Shown piece by piece: positions 33,063 to 45,034 of a DNA stretch of 64,000 bases. The translations under genes were made by a program, and so were the position numbers. Within the stretch, counting starts at the first letter, position 1. The number at the start of each line of letters is the position of its first letter. The stretch covers positions 78,129-142,128 of the forward strand of contig MNCI01014949.1 of the NCBI GenBank assembly GCA_015680685.1, written 5' to 3'. The notes under the pieces are model-generated. The model was not told the origin of the DNA. It worked only from the letters and a program-made list of their open reading frames with translations, and did no database searches. This stretch comes from Gnetum montanum. Taxonomy: Eukaryota; Streptophyta; Gnetopsida; Gnetales; Gnetaceae.

Positions 33063-36000
33063 TGTCATAACCTATGTATTAGTAAAGGTTGATAACCTTT
33101 TTCCTTGTAAGTAAAATGGGTGAGGATGGGTAATAAGACTAATATTAATTTTTATATTTATAATTAATTTTGCTTATCATATGATAAATTTTTGTTACTC
33201 ATGTTCACTAATTTTTATCATTATGCATGATTAACAATTTTTACCTATCACTGGTGTGCACTAACCAGGTGAATGAGTTGTGGCATGTTCTCATGAAGGC
33301 TATGGCATTAACATGGTATGGCTATGATGGCATGACATGTGATTTATCCATGTAATTTTAATTTTAACTTGGTTATTGATTAAATTAAAGTGGAGAATGG
33401 TAGATGAGTTGCATGGGTCTTGAAAGTAGATGAGAGAGGGTAGTTAGGTCACATGGTTTAGGGGTAGATGGAGTAGAAAGATGTCTTTAAGTACCACATA
33501 CTTCCTTAACATAAAGTATTCTTAGCCTCTTACCTTGGCCTGGAATGTTGGATTGGAGAAGTGTGAGGAGCTTGTAGGTCTAGGAAACAAGTGGGAATAC
33601 ACCTTCAATATAATTCAATAACATTCTAGGTAAGTAATCTTAACCCCCTTTTCTTGATTATTCCAGTTCATTAGGTTTTTCATAGATTGGAGTTGGGTTT
33701 TATTTATAGATCTAGAATATTTTATATGTGTTTTGATGTAATGTTATAGATCTATAATTCTAATGGTGGATTTTTTATTTTTTTCTTAATTTAAAGTACT
33801 TTATATGAACATTGCATTTTTGGGGATTTAGGATGATTTCTATAGTGCTTGATAGGGAGCTCACATATCTTTCTATACTTTGAAACTAATTACACTTTAA
33901 ATATTGATGGATTCCTTATGATATCATGTATAACTTTCAGGAATGACGTAGATATAGATTTATTGTAAATAAGGTGTTATAAGTAATTCTTTCAACATTG
34001 TCTAGAATCATAACAATTTCTTTCAACACTATCTAGAATCGTAGCAATTTTTATAGGGTCTAGAGTTGAAGCTATATCACTGTATTAGTTATAGATCTAC
34101 TTATAAATTTTTTTTATGTTTGAAATAATGCCAATAGAAGCCAAATCGAAGTGAAAGCAATGAAAATAAAGCTATATAGAAAGAGTTATGAGTCCAACTT
34201 TCAAGGTTGTCTGAAATTACGTAGAAATATAATATAGAGATTCATTTATTAATAACTCCGTATATGTAGCTTATTTTCTCTTGAAACTTTTCTGAGACCT
34301 AGCCTTTGACATTACAGTCTCAAAAAAAGTGGAATTAGTAAAAAAGGTTTTGTTTCAATCTAGTTATCAATGATTTACTATCAGACACTCATTCTATCTC
34401 TGTTTCTAATTACCTATAATGTTGGATTGATATCTATTGTTGTGAATTTGTAATTGTTTAAATACTTTTACAATAACTAGGTATGGATATTAGCTTTCAT
34501 ATGAAGCATTAATTATGAGGACATTTGTAGGGATGTATGAGTTATGGGAGTTTCACTTATGGCTATTCAATTTGTCTAATATCTAGTAAATCATATGTTG
34601 TTGGGAGATGTAAATCACTTTTTGTTTTTGATCTTTGTGTTGCTATATCTTCTTTTGGAGTTATTGCTGAATATTACCAATAAAAAAATTTTGAAAGGAT
34701 TTAGCTTTTAATTAATTGTGAATCTTTGGACATTTGGGGCATGTATTTTTTTGAGCATGGTCTTATGATTAAGTCTTGAAATTATGGAGGTTTTGGGTCC
34801 CTTAAATATGTCTTGGGACCTTGGTTGATTGGATCTTACTGGATACTTGAACCATTGGAATTTTTGGGACATGCCAGATTATTGATCTTGGAGTTGTTGA
34901 GATTTACATTGCACTATGACCTATTGGATTAATGATCCTTTTGTTGGTTTATGTAAAAATGATGTTGAGTCTCTCCACCATCAATGTCAGTTTGTCATAT
35001 TTTGATGATTTTTAGATGATTAGATGATGTCATGGTTTGATTGTTTGCTATGTGTTTGGATGATGGAGCTAGCACTGAGTTTGTGGCTAGCTGAAGATGG
35101 GCTTCCTATAGTTGATTTTTATGATTGATCCCCACAATTAGCGTATGAGTGTGGCTCTTGCTATAGGCCTCATCTAGTAGGAGAGAGTGTTCCATAACTT
35201 ATTGGTCTTGTTTGAACGGTTCCTCTAGGAGGTGGGTATCCACTGGGACACCTCTAGCACCAACATGTATGAGAACATTGGTGGGAATTCATTGGGATAC
35301 CTTGGTTCATTAAGACTAATAACAAATCCATGTGCACGATAATTTGATATTTTGTTGGAGACATTAATTTGGAACTTGAAAGTATTCATGAAAAATTGAT
35401 ACACATTAACACTAGGTACAGTGCATGCTAGCCTCCTTGGTAGTTTGATTACTAGATGAGGTAGACGAATGTTGGTATTGAACCGTTACAATGGTCAAAT
35501 GAATTAATCCCCTACTTGTCAGATAATTCTATAGCATTAGGTTTTGTCATGTTTGTGTCTTCTTAGTTCCATGTTGATGGATGATCTTGAACATTTGTAG
35601 TGGTTGTATGTTTGGATATGCTTTGCATTGATTTTTTTGTAGGTTTCCATGCCCTTCCTAGCCCCCATGAGACCTATCCTCGATTCAACCAAAAAATACT
35701 GCTAAGGTTACTCACTAAACGATAGCTAATATTTTTATTTAATGTATAGGTATTTTAGAGTAGGAAGAGTATGGAGTATATGTGGTACTTTGTTGAATTT
35801 TACAATAGATGATGAAACTATATGTCATTTGAAACTATATTTACTGCTATATAAGTAAATGTATATTAATTTGATTCATGTACTTGGTCTTTTATAGCAA
35901 GCTTTGTATAGATTATGAATTATGTAGTGACAATGAGAACTTATCATATATCTTTATGTAAGATGTATTTCGATGGGATGATTATGGAATTTATAATGTT

Positions 36001-36271
36001 ATGGAATTTGAGATTTCTTTTAGAGGTTTCTTATAATTTAAATCTTTATTATTTGCATATATATTCATGTTAATATTAAAAGATATAACTTATTCACATT
36101 ATCTTGTCATCATTTAATCTCTTCTACATTCTTCTAGTCATGGCTTAACCATACTTCCTTTCACTGTGTTAGAATGAATCGATTTCATTACTCTACCATG
36201 ATCAACCTTTGTTATTCATTGTTATCTCACATAATGCTCTTCATCCTAAGGGTAGAAAGAAGCCTGTTACA
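33063..36271. repeat. Solo LTR (about 3.2 kb) of a long-LTR retrotransposon
   Basis: Starts TGTCATAACC and ends CCTGTTACA, the TG..CA type common in long LTRs of Ty3/gypsy chromoviruses. It interrupts element 0 between RT and RNase H. Flanks are GATTT (33058-33062) and AATGC (36272-36276); both are consistent with an original GATGC that also restores the reading frame across the site. No coding region or internal polypurine or primer site is seen. A tandem duplication of about 31 bp lies at 33985-34048. Which family it belongs to is not determined. Confidence 0.65.
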
Positions 36272-36830
36272 AATGCACCTTTCACTTGGACTAGGAAATG
36301 TGAGATAGCATTCCAACAATTAAAGTACAAGCTCATGGAAACTCCAACTCTATGTGCTCTTGACTAGTCCAAGCCATCTCACATTAAGACTAATGCATCT
36401 AATTATGCTTTGGGGGTCATGCTTACATAGTTGGATGATCTGAAATGTCCTTACTATATCCATTGTGAAAGCTAAAGCATTGTTGAAGCACAATTAACCT
36501 ACACCACCATGGAGAAGAAGCTCATGGTGGTCATGTATGCCTTAGAAAAATTTAGGTACTATGTGCTTGGATATCAAGTTTTTGTGCACAAAGTTCATAA
36601 TGCTATCTGGTTCCTCATGAACAAGCAAATGGTGAGCCCCTGTGTCATAAAGTTTCTAGTAACTCTATAGGAGTTTGATCTCACCATGGTGGTTAGAAAG
36701 GAAATGGGAAATGTGGTCACTGACCACTTGTCTCAGTTATGATGGGACAACAAAGAGGATGAAGGATCTTTATTTGAACAATCTCCATATAAAATCCTCT
36801 TTGTCAAAACTGTTGAAATGAAATGTTTTG
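36272..36830 (+). pseudogene. Element 0 RNase H
   Basis: Resumes RT/RNase H after the solo LTR. TNASNYALGVMLT replaces TDASNYALG, so the first catalytic Asp is Asn. TMEKKLMVVMYALEKFRYYVLGYQV, then KVHNAIWFLMN where HMDHSAIRFLMN is seen in E: Asp lost again. The end reads VTDHLSQL. Confidence 0.8.
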
Positions 36831-38140
36831 AGGGTATTGACTTGTAGAAGGACTTCCTCTCCTATCTACTCACTCAGAATATGTCATAGGAATGAGACAA
36901 CAGGAAGAAACAATAATTTCTTTACCAAGCCAAACATTATATGGAAATTCAAGGCAACCTTTACAAGGTGTGTGCTAATGGCTTGGTACGATGGTGTGTA
37001 CCTGATGTTAATCAACTACGAATCCTCCAAGATGATTATGAAATCCCTTGTAGGGGTTATTATGTAGGAAGGAGAACGGTCATAAAAATCCTCATGGTAG
37101 GATATTACTATCCGATAATCTTCAAGGATGTTCATAAGTTCTCCCGTTCATGTGAATGTTGCCAATGAGATGGAGGGATGACTATATGAATGGAAGGACC
37201 CCAATAGTGGGTTCAACCACTAAAGCCTTTTGATCTTTCGAGCATTGATTTCATGGGACCCATCAATGCCATGTTCAATAGAAAGGTGTACATCATTGTA
37301 GCAATTGACTATTGCACAAAATGGGTTGAAGTTGCCACCATCACCAACTATTCATCCTCTACGGTGGTACAATTTGTACAACAACATGTGGAAATAGGTT
37401 TGTCATGCCAAGGATACTTATTTCCAATAATGAAACACATTTCATAGGTGCTACCTTCCTTAAATTAATGTAATGGTTAGAGGTAGAACATAAATTAATA
37501 ACTCCATGTCACCCCCAAGCTATCGGTCAAGCTAAAGTCACTAATAGGGAAATAACCAAATACTAACCCACATAATTAGTAAATATAGGAAAGACTAGAG
37601 CACAAAAATTAATGATGCTCTATGGGCATATTGATCCACTTGGAAACTTCCTATTGACTATTCCCCTTATGAGTTATTGTATCAAAAATTACCAACTCTC
37701 CTAATTCAAACTAAGCTTCATACACATTCAATAGCTTCTGAACTTCACCTTAATTAAAGTCTAGCATAAAAGAAACATTTAATGACATTGAATGTGCTAG
37801 ATGAAAACTAACAAGTAGCCCTATCCATGAATGAAGTGCACAAGGCACACACCAAACAATGCCATGACTTATGCATAAGGAAAGTTAAATTCCAACCAGG
37901 TGATAAGGTTCTTTATTAGAACTCCATGCACATATCACAATGCACAAAATTTCAAACACAATGGAAAGGACCTTATATTATTCATGCAACTTTTTCTTCT
38001 AGGACCATGACAATTTACCACCCTTCCAGCCCAAACAAGTGGTTGCTAGTTAACATTGAAGAAGTGAAACTTTTTCTTAATCCAAGGATAACCAATAAAA
38101 GGACACCTCAAACAATGAACAAACACATTCTATCTTTTGG
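36831..38140 (+). pseudogene. Element 0 integrase
   Basis: Zinc region: CRGYYVGRRTVIKILMVGYYYP and CECCQ (first His lost). Core: IDFMGPI (first Asp kept); ISNNETHF (second Asp is Asn); HPQAIGQAKVTNREI (about 37511-37555) with Lys at the catalytic Glu position (codon AAA). The GPY/F-like module KGPYIIHATFSSRTM lies near 37965. Frameshifts near 37440 and 37560 and many stops. Confidence 0.8.
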
Positions 38141-40145
38141 ATCTTCTCCTTCCAACTTAGTCCTGGGAGATGGCCACTCATGTTAAGATGCTGTGAAGGC
38201 TACTTAGTTTTTCAAATTTTTTACACCGTTCTCTATACGTTTTTAAATTTTCTTGAATATTTTGTAACTTATTTAATATAGTTTACCTTGTTTAAATTTC
38301 CTTATGTGTTTTTTTCTTATTTTTTTTATTCATCAAGAATCTTAAGCTTTTGCCACAACAACTACTCTTATTGAAAGTTCATTTCATATTGTATTTAATA
38401 TTTAGATTGATTATTCAATGACTAGATTTTGTCTTAGGATTACTTCATCAATTAATGGATAATTAATTTTTTTATGGTATCAAGCAATGAGTCCACATCA
38501 TCCATCCATTTCACTTAATTCTATGAGGTTTTTTGTCTTGGAAGCATGAGGTCCTTTCATAATTACAACTTAAAAAGAATCAATGATCTTAGTACTTAAA
38601 AAACTTGAAATGAACCAAGTGGAATGAACAAGTGTGTGGCTTCAAGGGGATTTATCACCTTCTATACCCAACTTCCTTCTTGAGTTTTGTGGGTGTTCTC
38701 ATTGGTCTCTTACCACTCCTATTATCGACCATAATAGGAAGCATGTTTTTGCATGGTATGGTTCCCATGATGAAAAAAACAAAAAAAAAACATGGAAATT
38801 CAAAGCAGACCCATTAGACATAATAATGGACTACAAGCACTAGTTATGGGAATGGGAAGACATGTTACCCATGCCTAAAGGCACTCCTCTAACTAAGGTC
38901 CTTCATATCTTCCTATTTCTTTTTTCTTGTCTGCTTGGAGTGGTGGTTATCCCTTAGGAGTGGTCATAAACTCTTGTTAGTTGAACAATTAGAATGTGGT
39001 AATGTGAAGTCATTGAATATGGATGGGCTTGGGTTCAACCGAGGATGGGACAGTATCCAATCATATTAACCACAAGCTCCACAAGGACTCCATGTGATTG
39101 GGATGTGAAACTCTCTTACCATTCTCTCTTTCCCATCCCTCTATTCTTATCATCAATCATCTCATTGCCTCCTATCATGATCAATTAATGTGCCTATTTT
39201 GGTGTGTCATAATCCTTTGATGATCTCTTGCATTGATTCAACCTTTAACTACCTATGATCATTAATCATCCTTGGTGCCTACAAACTTCTTCATATGAAG
39301 GCATGCAATAGCATTAATGGCATAAGCCTACTTTTGAGAGGACCCACCCGCATACCCATTGGTCTTATTTTAGTTAAACTTCCTATCTCTTAGTCATTTT
39401 TGCAATAAATCCCATCATTTCCCATTTTGAACATCTATTTTTGCATTATTTCAACATTTGCATTTATCCAAATCTAATTTAGTCTCATTTCATAACAAAT
39501 TTAATACCCTCTTCCACATTTTGCCATCCTTCTATGCTTTTCTCGTTCCTTTTGAGCTCTCATTTCATTTCCAAACTCTACCAAAATCCTTTGTTTCTTT
39601 AATGAGAAAAATTACAATCTATAGCTATGTCAGCACATCCTTGTCAATGCAATTTGATGCATCAATGCATCCTTGTTGACACATCCCTACTAACATAGTC
39701 AAAAAATAACATAAATACATGCAACCCTTAGCCATTTTCCCATCATTTTCCTTCAAACAAGAGAGGAGGTTTTGCAATTTTTAGAGCTCAAAAACCTTCC
39801 AAGTGCTCTAACTTTCAAACTGCTCACCCAATTCATCTTGTTCTTCAATCTCCTAGCTATCGAAGATAAGCTTTACATCATAGGGCCTACAAACCTTTGG
39901 TTTATCATGAAAAGTTTTTGAAATTTTTCTAACCTTCTAAGGGTTACCCTTTAAAATAATATTAAAATACTCATCCTAAATAGGATTAAACCTCACAAAC
40001 AAACTGTAGTAGCATATTAGTAAAATAATGAACCTACCAAGATCACAAACAAACCTAAGTATAATCCAATCCAATAAGAAAGGCATCAAGGGAACTAAAG
40101 GTTATAAACTAAAATGCTAATCCAGGATTACCTTTGTGATCACAG
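38141..40145 (+). other. Element 0 spacer between pol and 3' ORF (candidate intron)
   Basis: No gene. The AGTCCTGGGAGATGGCC motif at 38158-38174 is the decayed end-of-pol polypurine-like sequence. The conserved block is at 39308-39350 (GCCTACTTTTGAGAGGACCCACC). A stretch resembling the U3/TATA part of this element's LTR lies at 39630-39720. The acceptor GTGATCACAG ends at 40145, with CTAAT at 40117-40121 as a possible branch point. Confidence 0.55.
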
Positions 40146-42996
40146 ATGATACCAAAGAGGGGAGCACCAACAGGAGGACCTTCCCAGCCAATAGAAAAGC
40201 GACTGTGAGGAGGAAGAAGCTAGTATTAATAACCACAGTTTCCCCAAGAACAAGAGGTTGAAGCAACACATGCAACGGGATCTTTTCAAGAGAAGCCCAC
40301 AGTGGAATATGTTTAGCAAATTTCCACTATAAAGACTAGCCATTCCAAATAGCATGAAGCTCCAAGGCTAAGGTCTAACCACAAAGTCATACTAATGGAG
40401 GCTAGTTGAAAAGAATTAAAACCAAGAATGTCCAGAGTTCAGTTCTCCAAGAATTGAACTTTGGACCCTTCTTGGACTTGGTACCTAAGGAAGTCTACAC
40501 TTAATTACATGGGTCTCCCATGTGGCTTATTCTCTTCCCTAGTGACAAATGGTACATGAGGAAGACTTACCAATTCTAGAACAATTGGCAAGGAAACATG
40601 TCTATCAAAATCAAAGATATTACAATCTCCTACTCAATTGAGACCATTGTAGAGGCCCTTAGTTTGCCTCATACTAGGGCAACATTGACAAAGATTTTGA
40701 CCTAAGTAGATCCAAAGCTTAAGAAAAAGTGGGTCTAGCACTACTATGGAGTGGACCATAAGAAGTATGTGCACTCACAAAATCAGAACATGCTTACTTC
40801 AAAATCATAACCTATTACCTAAATCCCATGATGAGGCTAAGTAAGGTCATAGCCTTCTCCAACCATGCATGCACCGCTCTAAGCAGCAAGTTCCCTATCA
40901 ACCTTCCATATCTTATTCTATCTAGAGATAAAGAAGTGATTTGAAGAAAATGAAAGAGGAAGGAAGACACTCCCCTTTCCATGTCTCATCAAAAAACTTT
41001 ATAAAAGATGAGGCATAGTGCACTATGTTAATGATACGGTTCGTCATGCTCCTATTGCATCTTGGTCTAAGATGATGAAGGATAAGGCAAAAGCAAAGTT
41101 ATAGGAAGAGGAGAGGTCACCACCATTACCTATAAGAGAAACCATACTAAAGGTACTAGAAGCTACATAAAGGCTTAGGAAGCTCCATGAGCAATAGCTG
41201 CAGTAGCAATAAGGCTTAACAAGGAGTGGGAAACCATCAGTTTACCATCCAACCCTAAACCATCTTAATGAGGTCATAAGGACCATTGGTTGGCTGGAGA
41301 AAATCATTTCACTTTTCTCAGCATAATCAAATTAGGCACTCACAAGACCAAATCCTAGTGCCTAAGAAGTTACCATGTTCATCCTTGAACAAGTATTCCT
41401 TGGAATTTCTAGGAATGTTACAACTTTCTCAATCTGCTTGGAGAAAGGCTAAGCGTGACTATTTTGGTAATGCAACATTGAGGATAGGAGACAATGGTGA
41501 AGGTGGTGGTCAATGGCGTAGCAAAGGCCTTGAATGCTTCTACGACATCCATGTTATACAATGTCATGATGGTGGATATTCAAACATCTACAAAAGTAGA
41601 AGGTGATCGATTGAGTATAGCCCAGTACAAAGAAGTATTGAAATGACTGGTGGGATCTAGGCAACCACTTCTAGAGATCTTTGATCTCTCAAATGAGATT
41701 ACTGTAACCTAGTTGAAGTTGCTAGAGATGAAGGGCAAACTTCTCATTGCTAACACCCAACTAAAAGTAGCCACCATGCAGAGCCAACAGTTGGCTATTA
41801 AGGTTGAGGCGTTACAGGCCTGTCTCTCCAACCCCACTATTCTCAACTTAGAGCTCATGAGAGATGAAGCTTTCCAATAGCTTTAGCATAGAATAAGGGA
41901 GGTTAGAAATGTAAAGGAGGTAGTGGCCTTTGATGCATGCTTGTTAGAAGTCATGGTATTTAACACTAATAAGGATTTTTCACAAGTCCAAAAGGAAAAT
42001 TTGGTTATCACCAAGGATATTCATTGCCTGTAAAATGTTGAACAAAAAATGCACTAGGTGGTCGAATTTGTTTGATAATAGTAGAAGTAATTAGGCAAGG
42101 TGAATTTTAATCTAAGAAGGATAGTAATAGAGAATAGGAATCTCTTGGTAGAGGAAGTCCAAGCACTTCATTAGAAAATAACCATTGAGGTAGCCAACTA
42201 AAAAAATGAGATCCTAAAATTTGAATGAGTTAAGAATCATTACAAGGGCTAGGTTGGGCTTCTCAAGGAGGTAAATGAAAAGGAAATACAATTGGCCAAG
42301 ACAAAGATGAACGAGGCCCTCCAACAACTTTAGAAAAGAGGTGATGTATGGCATCCAATCTTTCATGGCTTAAACACATATAATAAGGCAAAAATATGCC
42401 TAAAGGAGTTGCAAATCAAGGATATGATAGAGTATATGGAACTTGTCAACCTCCATTATGCAAAATTGGCTATGTTGATTGTAGAGAGACCAAGGACTAA
42501 ATTAGAAAAGAATGTGGTCAGTTCCTCACTCTTGTACAAGGTGGAATTCAAGCATCACAAGGAGGCTAAGTAGCAGTTGGAGACAACTAACATCAAGCTT
42601 GAAGTTCTTAGGAAGAGATTCGCCAATCATTGATCTATTGATGAGAACCTAGCTAGAAAGATGAATGACTACCATGAGTTGTAGTACCTCATAAATATGT
42701 TTGACATTGAATGTAAATAGTTTGTAGCATGGTTTATTAATGTTAAGAAGTTCTTCCCTGCAATGTTGTATCTGTGAGATATACCTACATCAGCTCACAT
42801 TGATGAAGTCGTGTTGACTACCTATGATCCACATGGCAAAGAGAAGAAGATGAAACTTCTACTAGATGCTTTCAAATTTCCTCTAGAAGCAGCAATAGTA
42901 AAAAGTTAGCCTCAACCAACTCCATCATCACAACTGCCAAAACCTGGCAAAGGACCTTTAGCACCACAAGAACCTCCACCTCTAAGCACTATTTAA
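40146..42996 (+). pseudogene. Element 0 long 3' ORF: unknown accessory protein with charged, coiled-coil-like C-terminal part
   Basis: Starts directly after a splice-acceptor-like AG with ATG 40146 (MIPKRGAPTGGPSQP), matching the A and B 3' ORF starts. The ELNFGPF..PKEV segment (from 40451) parallels ELNFESF in A, and WYMRKTYQF parallels LYLGETYQSW. A C-terminal frame of about 440 codons runs from about 41671 to TAA 42994-42996, broken only by stops. It is rich in Leu, Lys, Glu and Gln with heptad-like spacing (QSQQLAIKVEALQACL; EVNEKEIQLAKTKMNEALQQ), then a proline-rich tail (QPTPSSQLPKPGKGP) ending LAPQEPPPLSTI. At least two indels separate the segments. I recognise no enzyme domain. It occupies the position of the env-like gene of other Athila elements, but no clear membrane segment is seen. 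Confidence 0.55.
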
Positions 42997-43232
42997 GAAT
43001 TCTCCTGGTCTTTGGTAACTTAAGGGGACATGCTTCAATTTTTGTAAAAGTGTCCAATTTTGTTGTCATGGACACCAATTGTGTAATCCTATATAATCTA
43101 ACACTCAAAGTTGGTTAGTTAGTTAGTCCTTTGTCTTTAAGTTAATAAATTTCATACTCCCCCAAATTTTGTAAGAAGCTCAATTCTACTTTTGTTTACT
43201 AAAGGATGATTTTTCAGTCAATTGTGGGAGTA
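42997..43232 (+). other. Element 0 3' untranslated region and polypurine tract
   Basis: AT-rich. It ends CAGTCAATTGTGGGAGTA (43215-43232) directly before the LTR, the decayed polypurine tract. Confidence 0.65.
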
Positions 43233-43830
43233 TGATAAAGCATCATATATAGGCTACGTCAATGTAGGCTTATTAATGTATCAATGTTGACATAGATGCG
43301 TTAATGCTGACATAGTCAAAGCCTATATAAATGCATGTACCAACCAAATTTATGGCATGTTAAGTCCATAGTGTAGTAAATCTCTTGTAGTTTTCTTTCT
43401 CTAGAGTTAAGATATTTTCCTTTGAGTGCTCGCAGTGTGAATCAAAGAGTTTGTACGAATCTTTATTCAAGAATCATGTGCCTAAATACCTTGGCATGAA
43501 TGACAACAAAGAAGAGATTTCTAACATTCATAGTAGCAATTGGATACTTTAATCTTTCTTATGTGCACTTTACTTTTAATGCATTTTATATTCATCATCT
43601 TAAGTAATTAATGCATTAATCATGAACACATAAGTATGATGACTTCTAGCATAATGTATAATGCTTGGTAATCCCAGTAGTGGTCATTTGATATGTCCAG
43701 TAATCATCACTTGGTAATCCAGTAGTGTTAATACTAGTTTGGGATGTGTACGATAAGTGGAAATAGCTGCTTATGTTAGGATAGCTAATCACTAGAATAT
43801 ATGAGTAGTTAAATAGTCAATCATTAAACT
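43233..43830 (+). repeat. Element 0 3' LTR, first part
   Basis: Starts TGATAAAGCATCATATATAGG. U3 has no GATATC array; instead it has a repeated AATG-TGACATAG motif (43283-43317) and TATATAAATG near 43323-43332. R/U5 has three copies of a TTGGTAATCCCAGTAGT-like motif (43665-43730). It is cut by element C; the remainder is 53897-54117. Confidence 0.8.
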
Positions 43831-44682
43831 TGATGAGCAGCGAGGTACCCCTACGCCCAACCATACAAATCATAGGCATTCATGTGCAATCCAGTTAAAT
43901 TCTGCAAACTATAATTACTAAGTATGCTAGAGCTAAATATTGTGTACATGTTGTTTGTTCATTATCTTCCCAATCCCACTTGTGGAATGCAATTGTATGG
44001 TTAAGTGTGACTAAGGCGTAAGATTTTTATTATTTTGTGTTTATCAAATTACTCGCCTAGAACAAGAATGAAAGTGAGAGTGATTAAGTGCTAAGAAACT
44101 GTGGTCTATTCTAGCCCAACACAAGTAACTATTTCCACTTCCTGGACACATCCTAAACTCTGTGTAAACATTGCTAGGTTGTCAAACACTAGCCATTTTT
44201 GAGCTACCAAGTGTCACATGTATGTTCGAAGGGGTCATGCTTGTGTATTTTAATGAGTTTCTTGCTTAATCAAAATTAATTGCTACATGAATGACATTAA
44301 TGTAAATTGCTTGAAATCACAGTATATAAATGTATAAGAAAGAAAGTCTCAAGTGCTACAAGGATGAATCAAAGAGTTCGTCTTTATTGCCAATACAATT
44401 TTGTGTTCAGATACATCAATGTTTGAATAAAGATTCATTCACACTTAGACCTCCTATTGCGGGCACTTGGAAAATATTCTAACTCTCAAATGAACAAACT
44501 GCAAGAGTTTTACTACTTGGCTGCCAAAAACTACTCTCAATCATGCACCCAAGGGCTATATTTATAGACCTAGGAGTAACCCTGCGATATTGAATGTATG
44601 ATATCACATCTTGGGCCATGATATCACATACCTGATATCGTGGCCACCCCAATATCGGAGTGTATGAAAACATGATTTATCA
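43831..44682 (-). repeat. Element C 3' LTR
   Basis: 852 bp; on the minus strand TGATAAATCATG to GCTGCTCATCA. Five GATATC-like sites lie between 44584 and 44657, upstream of a minus-strand TATAAATA at 44559-44566. Confidence 0.9.
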
Positions 44683-44701
44683 TACCCCAACAACTAAATG
44701 A
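44683..44701 (-). other. Element C polypurine tract
   Basis: On the minus strand TCATTTAGTTGTTGGGGTA, directly before the 3' LTR; the same TTAGTYRT-GGGG core as the other elements. Confidence 0.7.
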
Positions 44702-44852
44702 AAACTCATCCTCGAGTACAGAAGAAGAGGAACAAGTCCTTTACAAAATATATTAGTAGGTATGGACTATTCGATTGATATGTAGAGTGACACAGCGAGG
44801 ACAGATAAATACAAAAGTGCTCGAGCATACAACATTACAATTGTGTACAAAA

Positions 44853-45034
44853 TTAGGTTTCTATGACAATAGGAAAGAACACCCTTGAATCCAATAAACA
44901 TCCAACCCCTCTTAACAATAGAAGAATGAGGGAGAGGCAAAAAAGATCTAGCAGTCTTGAACAATCTCCCATGAGTGATATTGTTGCATCCTCCTTAGTG
45001 AAGCCAGTCCCACTTCCAGTCCATGTTCCCCACT
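44853..45034 (-). pseudogene. Element C 3' exon/ORF with a hydrophobic segment
   Basis: On the minus strand GTGATTGCAG (acceptor AG at 45034-45033) precedes TGGGGAACATGGACTGG. A frame entered from upstream stays open through 44853, reading GTWTGSGTGFTKEDATIS then a Leu-rich hydrophobic stretch (LLDLFCLSLILLLLRGVGCL). The start aligns with the E 3' exon. A membrane-spanning role is possible but rests on one copy; F and E do not preserve the same frame. Confidence 0.4.

Noticed and set aside
33063-36271. A protein-coding gene between RT and RNase H of element 0
   Set aside because: No ORF of note; ends and flanks fit a solo LTR.
41286-41606. 106-codon ORF within the element 0 3' ORF region as a separate gene
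   Set aside because: No counterpart in A or B, and the C-terminal conserved frame begins after it; treated as part of the decayed 3' ORF region.
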